Assembly: GCA_013399855.1 (NCBI GenBank)
Contig: VXAY01005255.1
Span: 122,114 to 186,113, forward strand
Origin: Oxyruncus cristatus
Taxonomy: Eukaryota > Chordata > Aves > Passeriformes > Cotingidae
Direction of reading: 5' to 3'
Length of the DNA: 64,000 nt
How positions within the stretch are numbered: the stretch's first letter is position 1; each line of letters begins with the position of its first letter. Both the position numbers and the translations under genes were made by a program. Positions 1 through 13,420 of the stretch are shown here, piece by piece. The notes under the pieces were generated by a model. That model was not told where the DNA came from. It was given only the letters and a program-made list of their open reading frames with translations, and ran no database searches.

Positions 1-2235
1 GTTTTTTCCCCTTGGCAGTGGTTATGCAATATTCCCTTTTAAAAAAGGTGAGAAATCTGAGAGATACTTGTATTTTGCAACCATAACCCACCATAGTTTA
101 TACTTTGATCCCAAGAGAAGCTGTTATTCGAGTGCATGCTGCTACAGCCTTCTGGCTGCACGTTCTGATTTCCCACTGATGTGAGTTAAGACAAACCAAC
201 CAAAAAAGTTCAATGGACTACAAACTGGGAGGAATGAAGGCAGGGGAAGGGAAGGGATGGGCTGGTATTCTAAAGTAGAAAGTCTTATAACAATTTATGC
301 CAGTTTGGAGAAAAGAGGTCTCTTCCATTTCTGTTAAATGGAAGGTTTTCTTTGGAAAGTCTGTTGCAGATTTTACAGGAGCTGAAATTAAAGGAAATAA
401 GAGTTCTCTTTTTCTTTTTAGCACCAACAGATGAATGTTCTCCGTCTTTATCTAAAATACCCTTTGAGTTTGTTTTCAACAACAAATTGGCCTATAACTT
501 ACAGATATTAAAAACAGGAATTGAATTTCATTAAACCTGGAATGTAGGTTTGGAATGGTTACTCAGAGTCCTGTGGAGGTAGTGAACACCCTATCCCAGT
601 TGAATCAAGCAGAAGAGGTATATATCTTGCTGCTCAGGTGGGCTGTGTTTAGTTCTGAGGTATCTTTGTGTCTGTCATATGCCTGTTGCACCAAAACTCC
701 TCTGGCACTAATGATTTTTGGAGAGCTGCAGTGAAAAGGATTGCTACCAAAGGGGCTTTTGCAGCAATGTTTTCTTCCTTGCCTTTTTTTTTTTTTTTTG
801 TAACCTGCTGTCCAGGTTAGCCAGGCAGTTTATGGAATTATAAAGCTTGGTTGCTGTCAAACCATTTAATGTCATCTGGCTCAGCCAACATCTTGAGATG
901 CTGCTTTGAGTACAACCCAGTTGTTTGAGTTGGGGAAAGGCTGCACTTTTGCTTAGTGTGGCTTCTCCTAATACTTCATCATAACTCTTCTATGCTTGCA
1001 CAATTCCTCCAAAATCCTGGTTTCTGCTCACATCCAGAGGCTATCACGTGATTAATTCAGCCAAGCCAGGAAAGACAGTTGCATCTGACACAGCTACTCA
1101 TATCCTACCGTAAGAGATGTATTCTACAAATGTACAGTGGATTATAAGTCAGTAATTGCCTTCCTAGAGTAGTCACAATAGATACATGGTCACATATTAA
1201 TAGTGAGCAAGAGGGGCTTTGCAGTAATCTGGTGTATTTTTGGTGGTGGTTGATGTTTTCCTTAATGAATCTGGATGGTGAGAGGGAGATAATTCTTACT
1301 GGATTTCAAACAGCACCATGGTGGGAGGAGCAGCAAAGGTAGACAGCGAGATTCAAGTTTAAAATAAATTAGGCCAATTGGAGACCTAATCAGGAAGGCA
1401 GGTGAATGGAGGGTTGAGCAGAGGGGAAAATGCTGCAGTCAAAACACGGGGTGCAGTAAAGAAGAAGAAAATCAAATGTATCCATAAAGAATGGGGAAGA
1501 AATTTGATGTTAGCATGATAGTTAGGAATGAAATTTTACTGTCAATCCCATGCTAAGTGTACTCATCATGTTATTGCAGAAAACAGAAGAATTTGAACAA
1601 AAAAGGTGTGTAGGGAAACAAGTACTAAGTCTGCTGCTCCAGCAAGGCACAGGAAGTCTTCTTTCCACTTTACTTTGTACTGTCTGCTTCTGGATGGTGC
1701 ACTGCAAAGAAAATAGATTCATTAGATGGGGTTCAAAGAAGCAACAAGTGATCAAAATCCAGAAAGCCTACCCTGTAAGGGAAGGGTCAGTGTCCTGACA
1801 TTCCTTAGCTTAAAAGAAAGGTGTGAGAAGAGAGAGAGGGAGATAATTCTGAAATATTCTAAAAGTTCTTGCCAAGAAGGTCTTGCCAAAGGAAAAAATA
1901 AAAGGCACATTATCTACTGTTTGTGGCCACAGTGAATAACAGGATATAAGGGACTAAAATTGAAAGGGAGAACAAGGTTAGGAAACAGTTTTTGTCTAGA
2001 GTAGATGATTGGGGAGGGGTCAGTGGTGAAGAATTTCCATGTAGACATTTTCAAAAATAAGTTAAACTGGCAATGACAAGTAAAAGACACTGATACCAGA
2101 GATTGGGGCTAGCACAAAAAGAGTGAGTTACACTGGTCTTGAAAATCAATATGACACTTCCAATATAAGTCTTAGATAGGAAAGACCTATGGCTGGCAAA
2201 AATACTCTGACCAAGCAATCATGCTGAAATTAGTT

Positions 2236-2300
2236 TTGAGGGAGGGGTTGGACTACATGACCCCTAGAAGTTCCTTCTAACCTTAATTAATGTAGTTCTT
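2236..2300 (+). mobile_element. CR1 LINE 3'-end relic
   Basis: About 65 bp has the sense-strand pattern typical of the extreme 3' end of avian CR1: a 'gggttggactacatgacc' core followed by a degenerate 'ttccttctaacc' tail. It is short and diverged, so the family call is good but the subfamily cannot be given. Orientation is the same as MGAT4A. Confidence 0.75.
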
Positions 2301-2477
2301 CTTGACCTTTGCCAGGCTTATCTCTCTTCTAGTGCCAAGAGCAACATGACAGTGTATTTCATTGCTTAATAATGTTCATGTTTGCATGAGATATGTGGGA
2401 GTTACCCTCTATTATAATAAAATTTAATCCCTTAAAATACATAAAATGCTTGCTTGTATTTTAGCAGAATCCCTTAT

Positions 2478-2518
2478 CTGTTTATTGTTAATCTCTTATT
2501 GTTATTAACAATAAACAG
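2478..2518. repeat. Perfect 15-bp inverted repeat with 11-bp spacer
   Basis: The arm at 2478-2492 (CTGTTTATTGTTAAT) is the exact reverse complement of the arm at 2504-2518, separated by 11 bases. Such a structure could form a hairpin in RNA. No function is evident, and it is not at a splice site. Confidence 0.85.
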
Positions 2519-5339
2519 CCAATTCTATAGCTAGGAGCCATGGACATACCGTGTCAGAAAAATCTCAGAAAGTGACTTTTTTTATTTTCTAGTATGATTT
2601 TGTATTTTTTTCTTTTATTTTTCTTCACTCACACAGTTTGGAGTAGTATCTTATTCAGTAACCTTATTCCTGCTGTGTAATTATGACTTTATTTGCTACC
2701 TGAATAACAAAAAAGCCTTTTTCATTATTGATACAATTTTTAGGATCGGAGTCCTGTAAGTTGCTTCTTTTTAAGATGAGACACTGGTAAGTCTATAATT
2801 CAGTTTTGTTTATAATGCACTATGTTTTCCTTTCCTGAACATGGCAGAAAAGTGAAGAGAAAGCAGTTTGCTTGCTCACAGTGCAAGGCTTTATTCCAGC
2901 TAGTCTGTACCTAAAAAGCAATTACTCTACAGTATTTTCGAGCTGTGCTTCCAGCTGCTTTTCTGGTTGTCTCCTTGGCTTTCATGCAGCTTTCTGTCTA
3001 CTCCTGCGGATGCTTCCCACAGATGTGCCACCCATCTCTCTGACTGTAAACAACAGAAACCCTGTTTCTGCTTGTGGCAGTATGTAATTTTTCTGTGTAA
3101 TGCTCAAAAAGAATCTAAAAGTTTCCTATGCTTATCAAGCACAAATGTTGCTGTTGTAGCCTGCAGATACATCGTGGTCTTGCACGTCGATGCCATGAAC
3201 ATTTTAAGTTTCCTCAGACAGTTCAGAGATGGGCTGAACTAAATCTTTTTTCCATTACAAATTACTAGTGAAGTACTTGTGCCAATAAACAGCTCTCATA
3301 CTTAGTTGCACAGCCGCTAGAGGCAAACTGTAGATGTACCATTAGAGAGAGATTTGAATAAAACAAATGTGATGGGATTACATTTGACTTACAAGGTTGT
3401 TGTTAATTTGCAGCAATATGTGAGCATGATGAAGCTTTGATCCTGAGTTTCTTGCAAGGAGGACAAGTTAGAAAGGATATGTTCTCAGAAACAGAGCTTG
3501 TTCAACACAGTTGTCAAGGCACAACAAGGCACAAAGAAACAAGGAGCATCAGCAACCTCAACCCAATAATGTGTGGAAACAACAACCAGACTTCCACAAT
3601 GGCTTGAATTTTGTGCTCAAGCTAATAAAAATTTCTAAAAGTTTCAGCACTTAAAATAGTGTTGTTAAATGGTGAGGTTGTAGCACTCTTCTTACCAGTT
3701 ATCTTTTGCTAGATGAGTTTTCCTCTAATGTATGAAAATGTTAAGCATTTGGCTGTGGATCAGCCATTACTAATCTCTGTTTAGTTTAGGAAGCTGGCTT
3801 TTCTTGCTGTAGTTTCTGGCTTGTATGTGTACATTTGTTTCTGAGTGGAAGGATAGGAATAGTTTGAAGTAAGAGTATCTTATTGACAGTTCTGTAGTAG
3901 AAACAAATCATGTTGAAGTGTTGGGAAGCTTTCAGGTTGTCAGAACTGGTTGCTTTTTCTATGTGCTACTGTGTTCTGCTTTTCCTGAGTACTTTGTTTC
4001 CTTGCCACATTGGACTCTTAACTTATTTATATGGAGAATATCCAGCGTCTTAACCCTCAGAAGCTGAGCCCTGAACATTCAAGAGTACGTGAGCGTATTA
4101 TTGTGACGATTCTTGGAGAAGGTTTGGGATACACACACCTCTTTTTTTTTTGCACGTGACTTCTTTTTCTTCTCGGAAATCTTGCCTGGGCAGAAATCGT
4201 CCAGCTACAGAGCCTGCAACCCCGGATGGGTGGATGCTGCTGCACAGGCATCCTGTTGTTGACCAAGTTACTGCATTACGAGAAATTCCAATTGTGTACA
4301 CAGAGATTGTTTAAGTGTAAATGACACCTTTGGGAAATTTTTTGTAGGTGTATGTTTGTGATAAGTAGTTGCTGAGAGATTGTACAATAGTCCACGGGCT
4401 TTTGGTGTGTCCAGGAGGGGTCAGTCACTCAGTTACTGCACAATTGTTTGGCATATGTGCTGTAAGTCACATTCTGGAGGATGTGTAGAGGTGCATGTGT
4501 TGCTTGTTTGGAAGCGTCAGGGTTAAATATTTTTGCTTTGCACAAAGACTGTTTGCACTCTCTTGATCAGAGAGGCTCTAAACAGAAATAGGGGAGACCT
4601 TTCTGAACTTCCCATGTGTAGACATATGATGGTAGAATAACTGTTTTCTCGTAGGTAGAGGTAACCTTTTTAGGTCAGGGCTCATTTTCCCTTGTTCTCC
4701 TCCTCCACCCTGCTTTATTGAGAAGGTAGTTGGACACAATAAATGTGCAATTTTATATTATACAAAGACACTGAAAAAGAGACTAATGCTTTACCCTGTA
4801 TTTGTTGTATGTTGCTTTAAACCTTACTGTATTTAACTTAGTTTGCAGTAACTGAATGGAAGACTTCTCTCTTTCTCTTGTATTTTTGGGGATCCAGAGA
4901 TGAGTTGAATTGGGTTTTTTTGTATTTTAGCAGTGTGTAGATTGCAGTGATCCAAGATTTGAATTGGGTGAAGTTGAGAATTTGTTCTTAGGCAGGGAAA
5001 AAAAATGATGCAAGGATATTTACAATATGTTCATATATTCAGTAGCAATGTCTTTAAGTTGCTTCCCTGTGCAGTCATAATGATAAGCCAGTGGCTTGGA
5101 TAATGAATGCAGGATGGCTGTGGTTAACTTCTTTCAAAGTTGAAAGGTCATCACAACTTCTTTTGCCTTAAAACATGTGGCTGTATACTCTCTTTCCTTT
5201 TGTCACTCCTTTATAATACTTTTTTTAGTCTGTCCTTCTGGCTTTGTTCAAATGTACCGTGGAATACAAATAAAACTTTATTAGCACTTGCAATTTGTGG
5301 AATATAAATAAACATTGTATTCCTCTGAGTTTGGAGGAA

Positions 5340-5830
5340 ACAGACTGTTAGGACCAGGACAGAGCCTCTGCTTGGTCCCACAAAGGGAGAGCCTGGAGCT
5401 CAGCAGCAGGATTGGGGTTTGCCGGCTGTGCAGCCACTGCTCACGTTCCCACTAGGTGAGTGGGTGCAGAACTCTGCTGCAGCACTGCTGCCTTTCTCTG
5501 GGGGTTAAAGGCAGATGCTGTTGCTGCATGGAAGATCTGTGTGTGTATGGGAAGACATACACAGGGAACAACATGAGGAGCTGTGTGTCCCAAGGGCTGA
5601 ATCCTGGTTTTACTGGCTGGGACAGTGGAACAGAGGGTCCTAGAGTGTGGGCTAGAGTCTTGGGGAAGTGCTGGGATAGAAGCTTCTGTAAGTGGGGAGG
5701 GGTGGAAACAGCTGGAGGAATTCAAATACGTGAAACTTGTGTGGATGCAGTGTCTATGTTTGGGTGTACCCTTCCCACCCCACAGTTTTTGTTCTCACTA
5801 GGCACTCAAAGATACCAGAGTGCCAGGTGA
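5340..5830. other. Locally GC-richer intronic patch, no identified gene
   Basis: This stretch is visibly richer in G and C than its flanks and contains a 124-codon open frame on + (5456-5830) and a 94-codon frame on -. The conceptual proteins are cysteine-rich and resemble no family I recognise. It may be an old decayed repeat or simply a compositional fluctuation. Confidence 0.35.
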
Positions 5831-7390
5831 GAGAGCTGGTTTATTTAAAACTCAGACATTTACACATAAGTTATACATCTTAGTTTTGGATTGTTCATGA
5901 TACTGCTGGTTTAATTCTCCTTCAGAGTGTAGAACAAACTGCTTGTGATTGTGTTTCTGGGTGTATTTTTGTATTTTTTTAAATTTGGTGGAGAATAGCG
6001 CCCTGGGCCTCGCAAGAACCTGTGCTCAGCTGTTTGCTTTTATCTGTATCTGATGTTGCGCGTGTTACTGTTTGTTCGTGTTGCTGTGATTGTTAAATCT
6101 GCCATGGAAGAAAAAGGCTACATTCATGGCTACTTTACTGTGTTTTTATTGAAACATCATAGATGCATTTTTCAAATAGAAATTAAACGAAGGAGACTGG
6201 TTGTATTAAAGGGGTTGTTGCCATTTGTGGTATTTAGGTGGAACTATAGAGTTCTGTAGATCAACTGGTGCAGTTGACTCTACCCTTCATTCTCAAAAAA
6301 AATCCTTATAGCAAATTGATTTATATACTGCAGTAATGGTACAAAAGTAACAGGACACTTAATAAAAACTTCTCTGGTTATATTGATTTGCATCTTTTAA
6401 AATTAAAAATGGAATGTTTCATCCAATTTTGATAATGCAAATTTTTTTTTTTTCAACAAATATTTAGCAAAACCCAAAGTCCTTGCTCTAAGGGAAAATC
6501 AAAATGTACTTTGTTTCAGTTTGTCTTTATCAAGGTGATGCTTCTTGCATCTCTTCTGTAGTTCTTCCGCAAACTCTTTCCTTCCTTGTTACAGATGAAA
6601 GTTATAATTCTATTCAGAAACAACCCATCTGAAAGACAGGAGGAGCCACATTTCTCAATGTTGTTATAGCATCACAGCCTAATGTTCAATAATATTGATG
6701 AAGAGTAGTGTAATGGAAAAATAATTTAAAATATGTCATTAACACAGTGATTCGGGAAATTTAAATGAAAGTATTAGTTTTCTGCACTGAGTATTTTGTA
6801 GACGCTGTTCTTGTCACCAAAAATATTTCAAATTTTACCGTCTTATATGTTGTGACACATTCCAATGGCCTTAGTCGAGTCTAACTAGAGCTGATACTGT
6901 CTTGTCTAACCTCATGAAAACATGTTTGTTGCTGTTTCTGGACAGCTCTTTCCTTGTTTATGAGTTCTTTTGCCATAATTGAAATTCTGATCTGCTAGAG
7001 TTTATTATTTGTTCCAGCATTTGCGTATGACAAACATGTCATATTGTCTGGTTCTCCCCACTTGATCTTTCTTTAACGGTAGTCACTATAGGAGGCACTG
7101 GCTGGCTTTGGTTGCAGCTGTAAAGCTTATGTTGTGTTAGCAATGCAGTTGACTGGTGCAACAAGAGCTGGACAAGGGAAAAAAGTAAGTTGATTTCAGA
7201 TCGGTTAGTCATTTAAATTTTCCTTTGTGTCGTGTGTGATGAATGCAAGGAGTAATATGAGTTACCTTTGACTAAAATTTTATCTGCTTTATTTTAAAAT
7301 GCAGCTACAGCTGTGTAACAGCTATAACTATAGATGATATGGAGGCATCACGTAAGTAGAAGATAAAAAGTGTAGAATGCAGGTTCAGTT

Positions 7391-8505
7391 AATCACAGAA
7401 TCACAGAATGGTTTGGGTTGGAAGGGACCTTAGAGACCATCTAGTTCCAACTGCCTGCTGTGGACAGGGGGACACCTTCCACTAGACCAGGTTGCTCAAG
7501 ACCCCATCCAGCCTGGACTTGAACATTTCCCAGGATGGGGCATCCACAGTTTCTCCAAGCAACCTGTTCCCAGTGCCTTGCCACCCTCACAGTAAAGAAT
7601 TTCTAACTTACCTCTAATCTAAACCCACCTTTTCTCAGTTTGAAGCTATTTCCCCTTACCCTGTGTGCACCTGTAGGAATTCCCTCCTCAGCTCTCTTCT
7701 CAGCCCCCTTTAGGTACTGGAATGTGCTATAAGGTCTCCCTTCCAGGCTGAACAATCCCAGCTCTCTCAGCCTGTCTTCATAGGAGAGGTCTCCAGCCTC
7801 GTGATCATCTTTGTAGCCTCCTCTGAACTTTTTCAAACAGGTCCATGTACTACTTTTACTGTGGCCCCAGAGCTGGATGCAGCACTCCAGGCGGGGTCTC
7901 GAGAGGAGAGGATCACCTTCCTTGACCTGCTGGTAACGCTGCTTTTGATGCAGCCCAGGACACAGTTGGCTTCTGGGGACTGCAAGTGTGCACTGCTGGG
8001 TTATGTTGAGCTTCTCGTCAACCAACACCTGCAGGCCCTTTTCCCCAGGGCTGCTCTCAATCTGCCCAGCCTCTACTTGTGCTTGGGATTACCCTGACCC
8101 TGGTGCAGGACCTTGCACTTGGCCTTGTTGAACTTCATGAGGTTCACACAGGTCCACCTCTGAAGCCTGTCCAGGTCCCTCTGGATGGCATCCCCTCCCT
8201 CCAGCGTGTTGACCACACTGCATAGCCTGGTGTCATTGGCAAACTTGCTCTGAGTGCACTCATTTCACTAGCCATGTCACCAACAAAGATGTTAAAAAGT
8301 GCTGGTCCCAGTACCGACCCCTAAGGAACACCATTTGTCTCTGGTCTCCACTTGGACATCGAGCTGTTGTCTGCAGCTCTGAGTGCAGCCATTTAGTCAA
8401 TTCCTTATCCATAGAGTGGTCCATCTGTCGAATCCACGTCTCTGCAGTTTGGAGATAAGGGTGTTGTGCAGGACAGTGTCAAAGGTTTTGCACAAGTCTG
8501 GCTAT
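7391..8505 (-). mobile_element. CR1 LINE, 5'-truncated 3' fragment with ORF2 remnant
   Basis: This is the longest CR1 copy in the window, antisense to MGAT4A. The 3' terminus at about 7391 reads on + as 'tcacagaatcacagaatgg' followed by 'tttgggttggaaggga', the reverse complement of the CR1 3' end. On the - strand the region around 7603-8028 encodes a degraded piece of the CR1 ORF2 C-terminus: the words [22 protein letters not shown] and YLKGA are recognisable. Frame breaks upstream and downstream show it is dead. The 5' end near 8505 is ordinary LINE 5' truncation. The edges are judged by eye. Confidence 0.92.
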
Positions 8506-9257
8506 TTGCAAGATGTGAGTGACAGGATTAGGGGTAGCTTGAATGATTACCAAATTGGTGATTTTATGGAAACTTATTTTCTCCTTCAAATCCTTTTTCC
8601 AGTTTTAACTTAAGAAGTCAGTAACAAGGAGGATCGAAGACCCCACTTTCATGAATTTTGTTACAGCAGAGTAACAGAATTCATGTGTTTAGTAAATGAA
8701 ATTAGAAGTTCAGTAGGTTAAAAAGGGGGTATGGAGAGAAATATTTTCCATTAAAAAAAAAAAAAAAACAAAAACCAAACACACCACAAAAGAACCCCCC
8801 AGGAATTTGAAACCACTAGATAGCTTGAATATTTTGATATCTTAATATAGGTGTATGTGCTTGTCTGTAGAAAGCAGCTGAAAGTATTGACTGATATCTG
8901 AGGAGAAACCCGAGATGTTACAGATGACTTGTCGTCAAACTGACTGTACGGGGTTGAATTACTTAAAGGGTAATTGCATTTGTTTACATTGTCAGCAAAT
9001 CTGTAGGTATTTCAGGTGAAGAGGTTGTTTCTTGTTCTTTCAACAGATGTGAAAGAACTGTGTTTTGCCAAGATTAGATTTTGTTATTATTTTGAAGTTG
9101 AAATTATGATACCACACCAAGATGCTGATTATAAAGCCACACGTTGCTAGAATCGGCATAAGTGGTTATGGCTTCTTTGATTTGTCTTGTCAGAAATTAG
9201 TGTAATTAGTTATTATGTGGTTTTTAGAAGATATTCTTGTTTACTGGTAGCAATAAA

Positions 9258-9273
9258 GTGTATATATATACAC
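9258..9273. repeat. Perfect 16-bp palindrome in a TA-rich microsatellite
   Basis: A (TA)n core is bracketed by GTG and CAC, giving a self-complementary 16-mer, followed by further CA/TA steps to about 9280. This is a typical short intronic microsatellite. Confidence 0.7.
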
Positions 9274-12200
9274 ACATATAAACTAAATGTTGGAAGCAAA
9301 TGCAAATGGATGCAAAATGTATGCTTAATAGGCACACTTCTGCAGAAATGTAGAATGGATTGTTTTATTTTAACGTGTTAAACAATGCAATGGAAATGCT
9401 TTCTTTTAGCCAATGTGCTTTAGTCTTTCCATGTTGCCAAGAGCACAGGCTAGATACTGACCTGCCCTGTATCTTAAAAGTGTGTTTTAGTGCTGTGATT
9501 GTAATGTTTGCTTAAACTGGAGCTTTGTGCTTGCTTGACCAGTATAGAATTATAGCATTGCTTTTTGACTGGCAGTGAGTTTGAAAAAAATAACCATGGC
9601 ATACTGATCGTTGTAAAAGTTGTCCCTGTGAATTTTGTGTTCCTGTTCTTGAGGTAATACTGTGATGCTGAAGGTTTCCTAGTTTCTTTTACACTGTTGT
9701 ACACTAAGTTCTTGTGCAAGACATGTAAGAAATGGGAGGTTTTAATAACAGTTATTTGAAGGTAATTTTTTTTTCACTGTAAAGTGTTAATGCCCAGGTT
9801 GCATGAGTTCAATGCTTTGTATACTTAGCTGAGCTTTTCTTTTATCAATTTCTTAAACTGAACTCTTTGCACAATGAATGTCTACAACAGAAATTGCTGT
9901 AATTTTTGTTGTACTGCTTTGCTTTTTGGAAATAGAATCTATGAAGCTTTTATTTATTCCTTAGTGTTTCTATTCAGGGACAAAGATGTGTTAAATGCTG
10001 ATTGCTTATTGTGAGACTGATTTAGGATATGATTTCAGTGACCTTTTTATATCATTTTCCCTTTAAAGAAGAAATGCCAACAGAGGTGACAGTGCTTCTT
10101 AGCACTGGGAATAAAATAAAAATCAAATAGCAGGAACCTAAAAAGCCCTGAAGTTTACATTCATCCATAGAGTCCTGGGCAGTGTTGTTTACTAGGCAAA
10201 GAAGTTTGAGTTCTACTCAAGTTAACAGTCAGATCATGACAAATAATTTGCAAATGTGAGATCTCTTTTTTTTGTTTGTTTTCCCCCATCACTATAGCTT
10301 GCTGTTCTCTGTTTTAAAGGAGGACCTTCAGCTCAAGTGCTGCCAATAACTCTTCTCAAACAAATCATGTGTTTAATTATCCTTATTGTCTGAAGCCAGT
10401 GCACAGACAGAACACCATATGCTTCTGTTGACTTGACCTCCTTAGTCGTGGGTGTCTGGATTTTCTGATATATTATTCTTTTTATTCCTTTTATCCAAAG
10501 GAACGTTCAGAGCCCCTGTCAGCCCTCAGCACTGGAGATTTGAGAGTGGTATGATAATGGGTTTTATAACCATGTAGGAAATTTTACTAAGTTGGGACCT
10601 TTCTGTACTGAAAAATCTGTACCTAGATGCAAAGGTGTGTAATTGCATCTGGAAACATTTAGACTGTTCCTGGTTGCTCTGTCCAGCTATGAAAATACCC
10701 CTAAAGTAAATCAGTCATCAATTGTCACCATTCTAGTTTGCCTTCTTTGACTTATTGATTGCTTAGGATTGTTTTTCCTCTAGGTATTCTGTTTTAGAAA
10801 AAAAAAAATATTAAACCAATCTGCCTGATGTATCACTTCATGCTTCTATTTTGATTGGTAAGCTGCATAATTTTTAGTGTATTTATGTTAAAGATAGAAA
10901 AAATGGGGGGAAATGGATTTCAGAGTCTGATCTGTTTTGTACTCCCATTTTTCTGCTTTCTTTGTATATGTGACATCTCTGAGAAGACAGGGAGTTCTAC
11001 TTTTTCAAGGGAATATTTACAAGTAAATTGATTCTGACATTTACAGTTCAAAATAGAAAGGTTTAACCAGTTGATATTACAAAGGATATTATTCAGGTTG
11101 CTTTAAAAATTTTAGAGAAAACAACTTCAGCTCCTACTGGAAAGGAATGTTTAAACAAAAGTATTTAGACTGGATTGGATCATGCCCTGAAAGTTTCAAA
11201 GCAAGCACTTCAGACTTGTGCTAGTACATTAGAGCTGGAGAGAAAAAAAACCCCATTATTTTGCTTATAGAGATCCTTGAAGCACAAAATGTGAAAAAGT
11301 TGCAATGAGAAATTAAGTAATCAAAATTGGGTTCTTTTTTAAAAACAGTTAGGAAATCCTGCGAAACCTTCACTCAAAAATAAACTGTTCTTCACAATGA
11401 GAGCTACTTGAGTAAGCACTCTTTAAAATACTTCTGGTCCTAATAAGTACATTACTATGTGGAAAACAAGGGCAATAAATAGTAGCTCTACTGGATTGTT
11501 TTGGTAGATCGAAATACTGAATTGCTGAAATGACCCTTGAATTTGAGTAACAAGATTAGGGATAAAAGAAGGACTTGTCCACTTGCATCTTGATTTTGTT
11601 TGTTTCCTGATGCAGAACAGGTTTTGTTATGATTAGTAGGATGTACTTTTTGGATGTGAATCATCTACCTTAATTTCTGTCTTTAATTTCACAGAGTATT
11701 ATACTTATAAAACAATTGCATATTCTCGTATGCCTTCAAAACAATAAAATAGCTTTATGAATAGGTACAACTACAAACTCTGTAACTAAAAAGGCCCACA
11801 GGATCAAGTGTTCAAAGAGGAATGATAAAATTTGACCTTGAGCAGTTTGCTTAAGAGCTTTTATTTATAGCATGTCTGTTGTTAGCATTTACAGTGTACT
11901 GCTTTATTCCGTATTTGCATGGTTGATTGCTTTCTGCCTCAGATTTTATAACTCATCATAACTTGTTTATAAAAGGTTTTAATTTCACTTTAAGACCAGG
12001 GGGAGCTAATAAGCTTATGTTGAGTAGTCATCCATGGTAATATATTGTTACATTTCAAGGACACCATATATCAACTTTTGGCCAGTTTTGAGACGAAATC
12101 ATAATCTGACTTGTAAGCAAATTGAGATTTGATTTTTGGGAACAAATTTTGTTAATGCCTTCTTTACTCTTCACTTTTCAAAATTTCTGGTTATAAATAT

Positions 12201-13398
12201 GATTTGTGCCTACATACAGGTTTTGACACGTGATAATTATCTCAGCTTGCTACAATGTTTGGTTGTTTTTATGAGTCTAAATGTCACAGGAGGATTCTGG
12301 AACATCTTTAATATCTCTCTTGTGTGGACATAGCTTTTTGTCTATGCCTGTGTGATTGGTTTGACAATTCCTCTGCTCTCCTCTTCTCAGCTGGACATTT
12401 GAGAATGCAGTGCTTGATTTGTGCCTTATTTATGAATGTCTTCTGAGCTCTGGAGTCACCTCCAAAGGGCAGTGGGAGCAATGCTTACATTTTCTTAGTA
12501 AATGCCACTATGTATTGTCTGTGCATCTTTATGTGGATGCTGGATGATTGTACAGTGCAGTAGGAGCAGAATTCTGTGTCACATTATTAGGTACTTGTAT
12601 TTACGGTTCATTTTGCAAAACCCGTGCAAAACAGAAAATCTAGCCTTTGTCAAAAAAAGCGTCAGTTATCAGACAAAGTTGAGAATTATTTAAGTGCTTG
12701 TGTAGTAAGAATTTCTCTTTATTTACTGGAGGAATTGAGACTTTTTTTGTTTTTGGGTATCATTGGAAATAATTTAGTCTATCACATATTAGTGTAGCAG
12801 GATTTTAATTTAAAAGGATATCTATTTGTGAGGGTGACTGTTTGATGAGGTGATACTACAAATGTGATAGCTTGTAAGGTACTTGGATATCATGGACCAA
12901 GCACAGTCTAAAAAATACATATTGAGTACATCTTTGTGATTGAAGTGCAGGTGTTGTCATGGCTTACTGGATACTGGTGTCCTTGATACCACAACTTCAT
13001 GGATCACATAAAGCATCTGAACGGATTTTACGGGAAGTGCAGAACTAATTTTTTTTACCTTATGTAGTTCAAACATAGAAATGTTTCTATAAAAGCTGTA
13101 CCAGATTGAATTGGCTGGAATGCTGACAAATCCCTAATTCACTGAAGAGTAACCTCCTCCTTCTATATCCACTGACTTTATATAAAATCCAGTGTGGAAG
13201 CACTCTGTCCATTAAGATCTCTATTTTTTATCAACATGTAAACTGATCAACATCCTTCATGCAAGTGTAATGAGTTAATACATAGAGCTCGTTAGTGTCT
13301 CTGATCCATGACATGATGGTAACTACTGTAGGGTTTTTATAATGGGATCAAATGAGTTGTGACATGACTAACCACAGAAATACCTGAATTAGCACAGT

Positions 13399-13420
13399 GT
13401 AGTCTCACAGTAGTCTCACA
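13399..13420. repeat. 11-bp perfect tandem duplication
   Basis: The unit gtagtctcaca occurs twice back to back. It is most simply a replication-slippage duplication in intronic DNA. Confidence 0.85.

Noticed and set aside
7603..8028. 141-codon minus-strand frame
   Set aside because: It is the degraded ORF2 tail of a 5'-truncated CR1, not a host gene.
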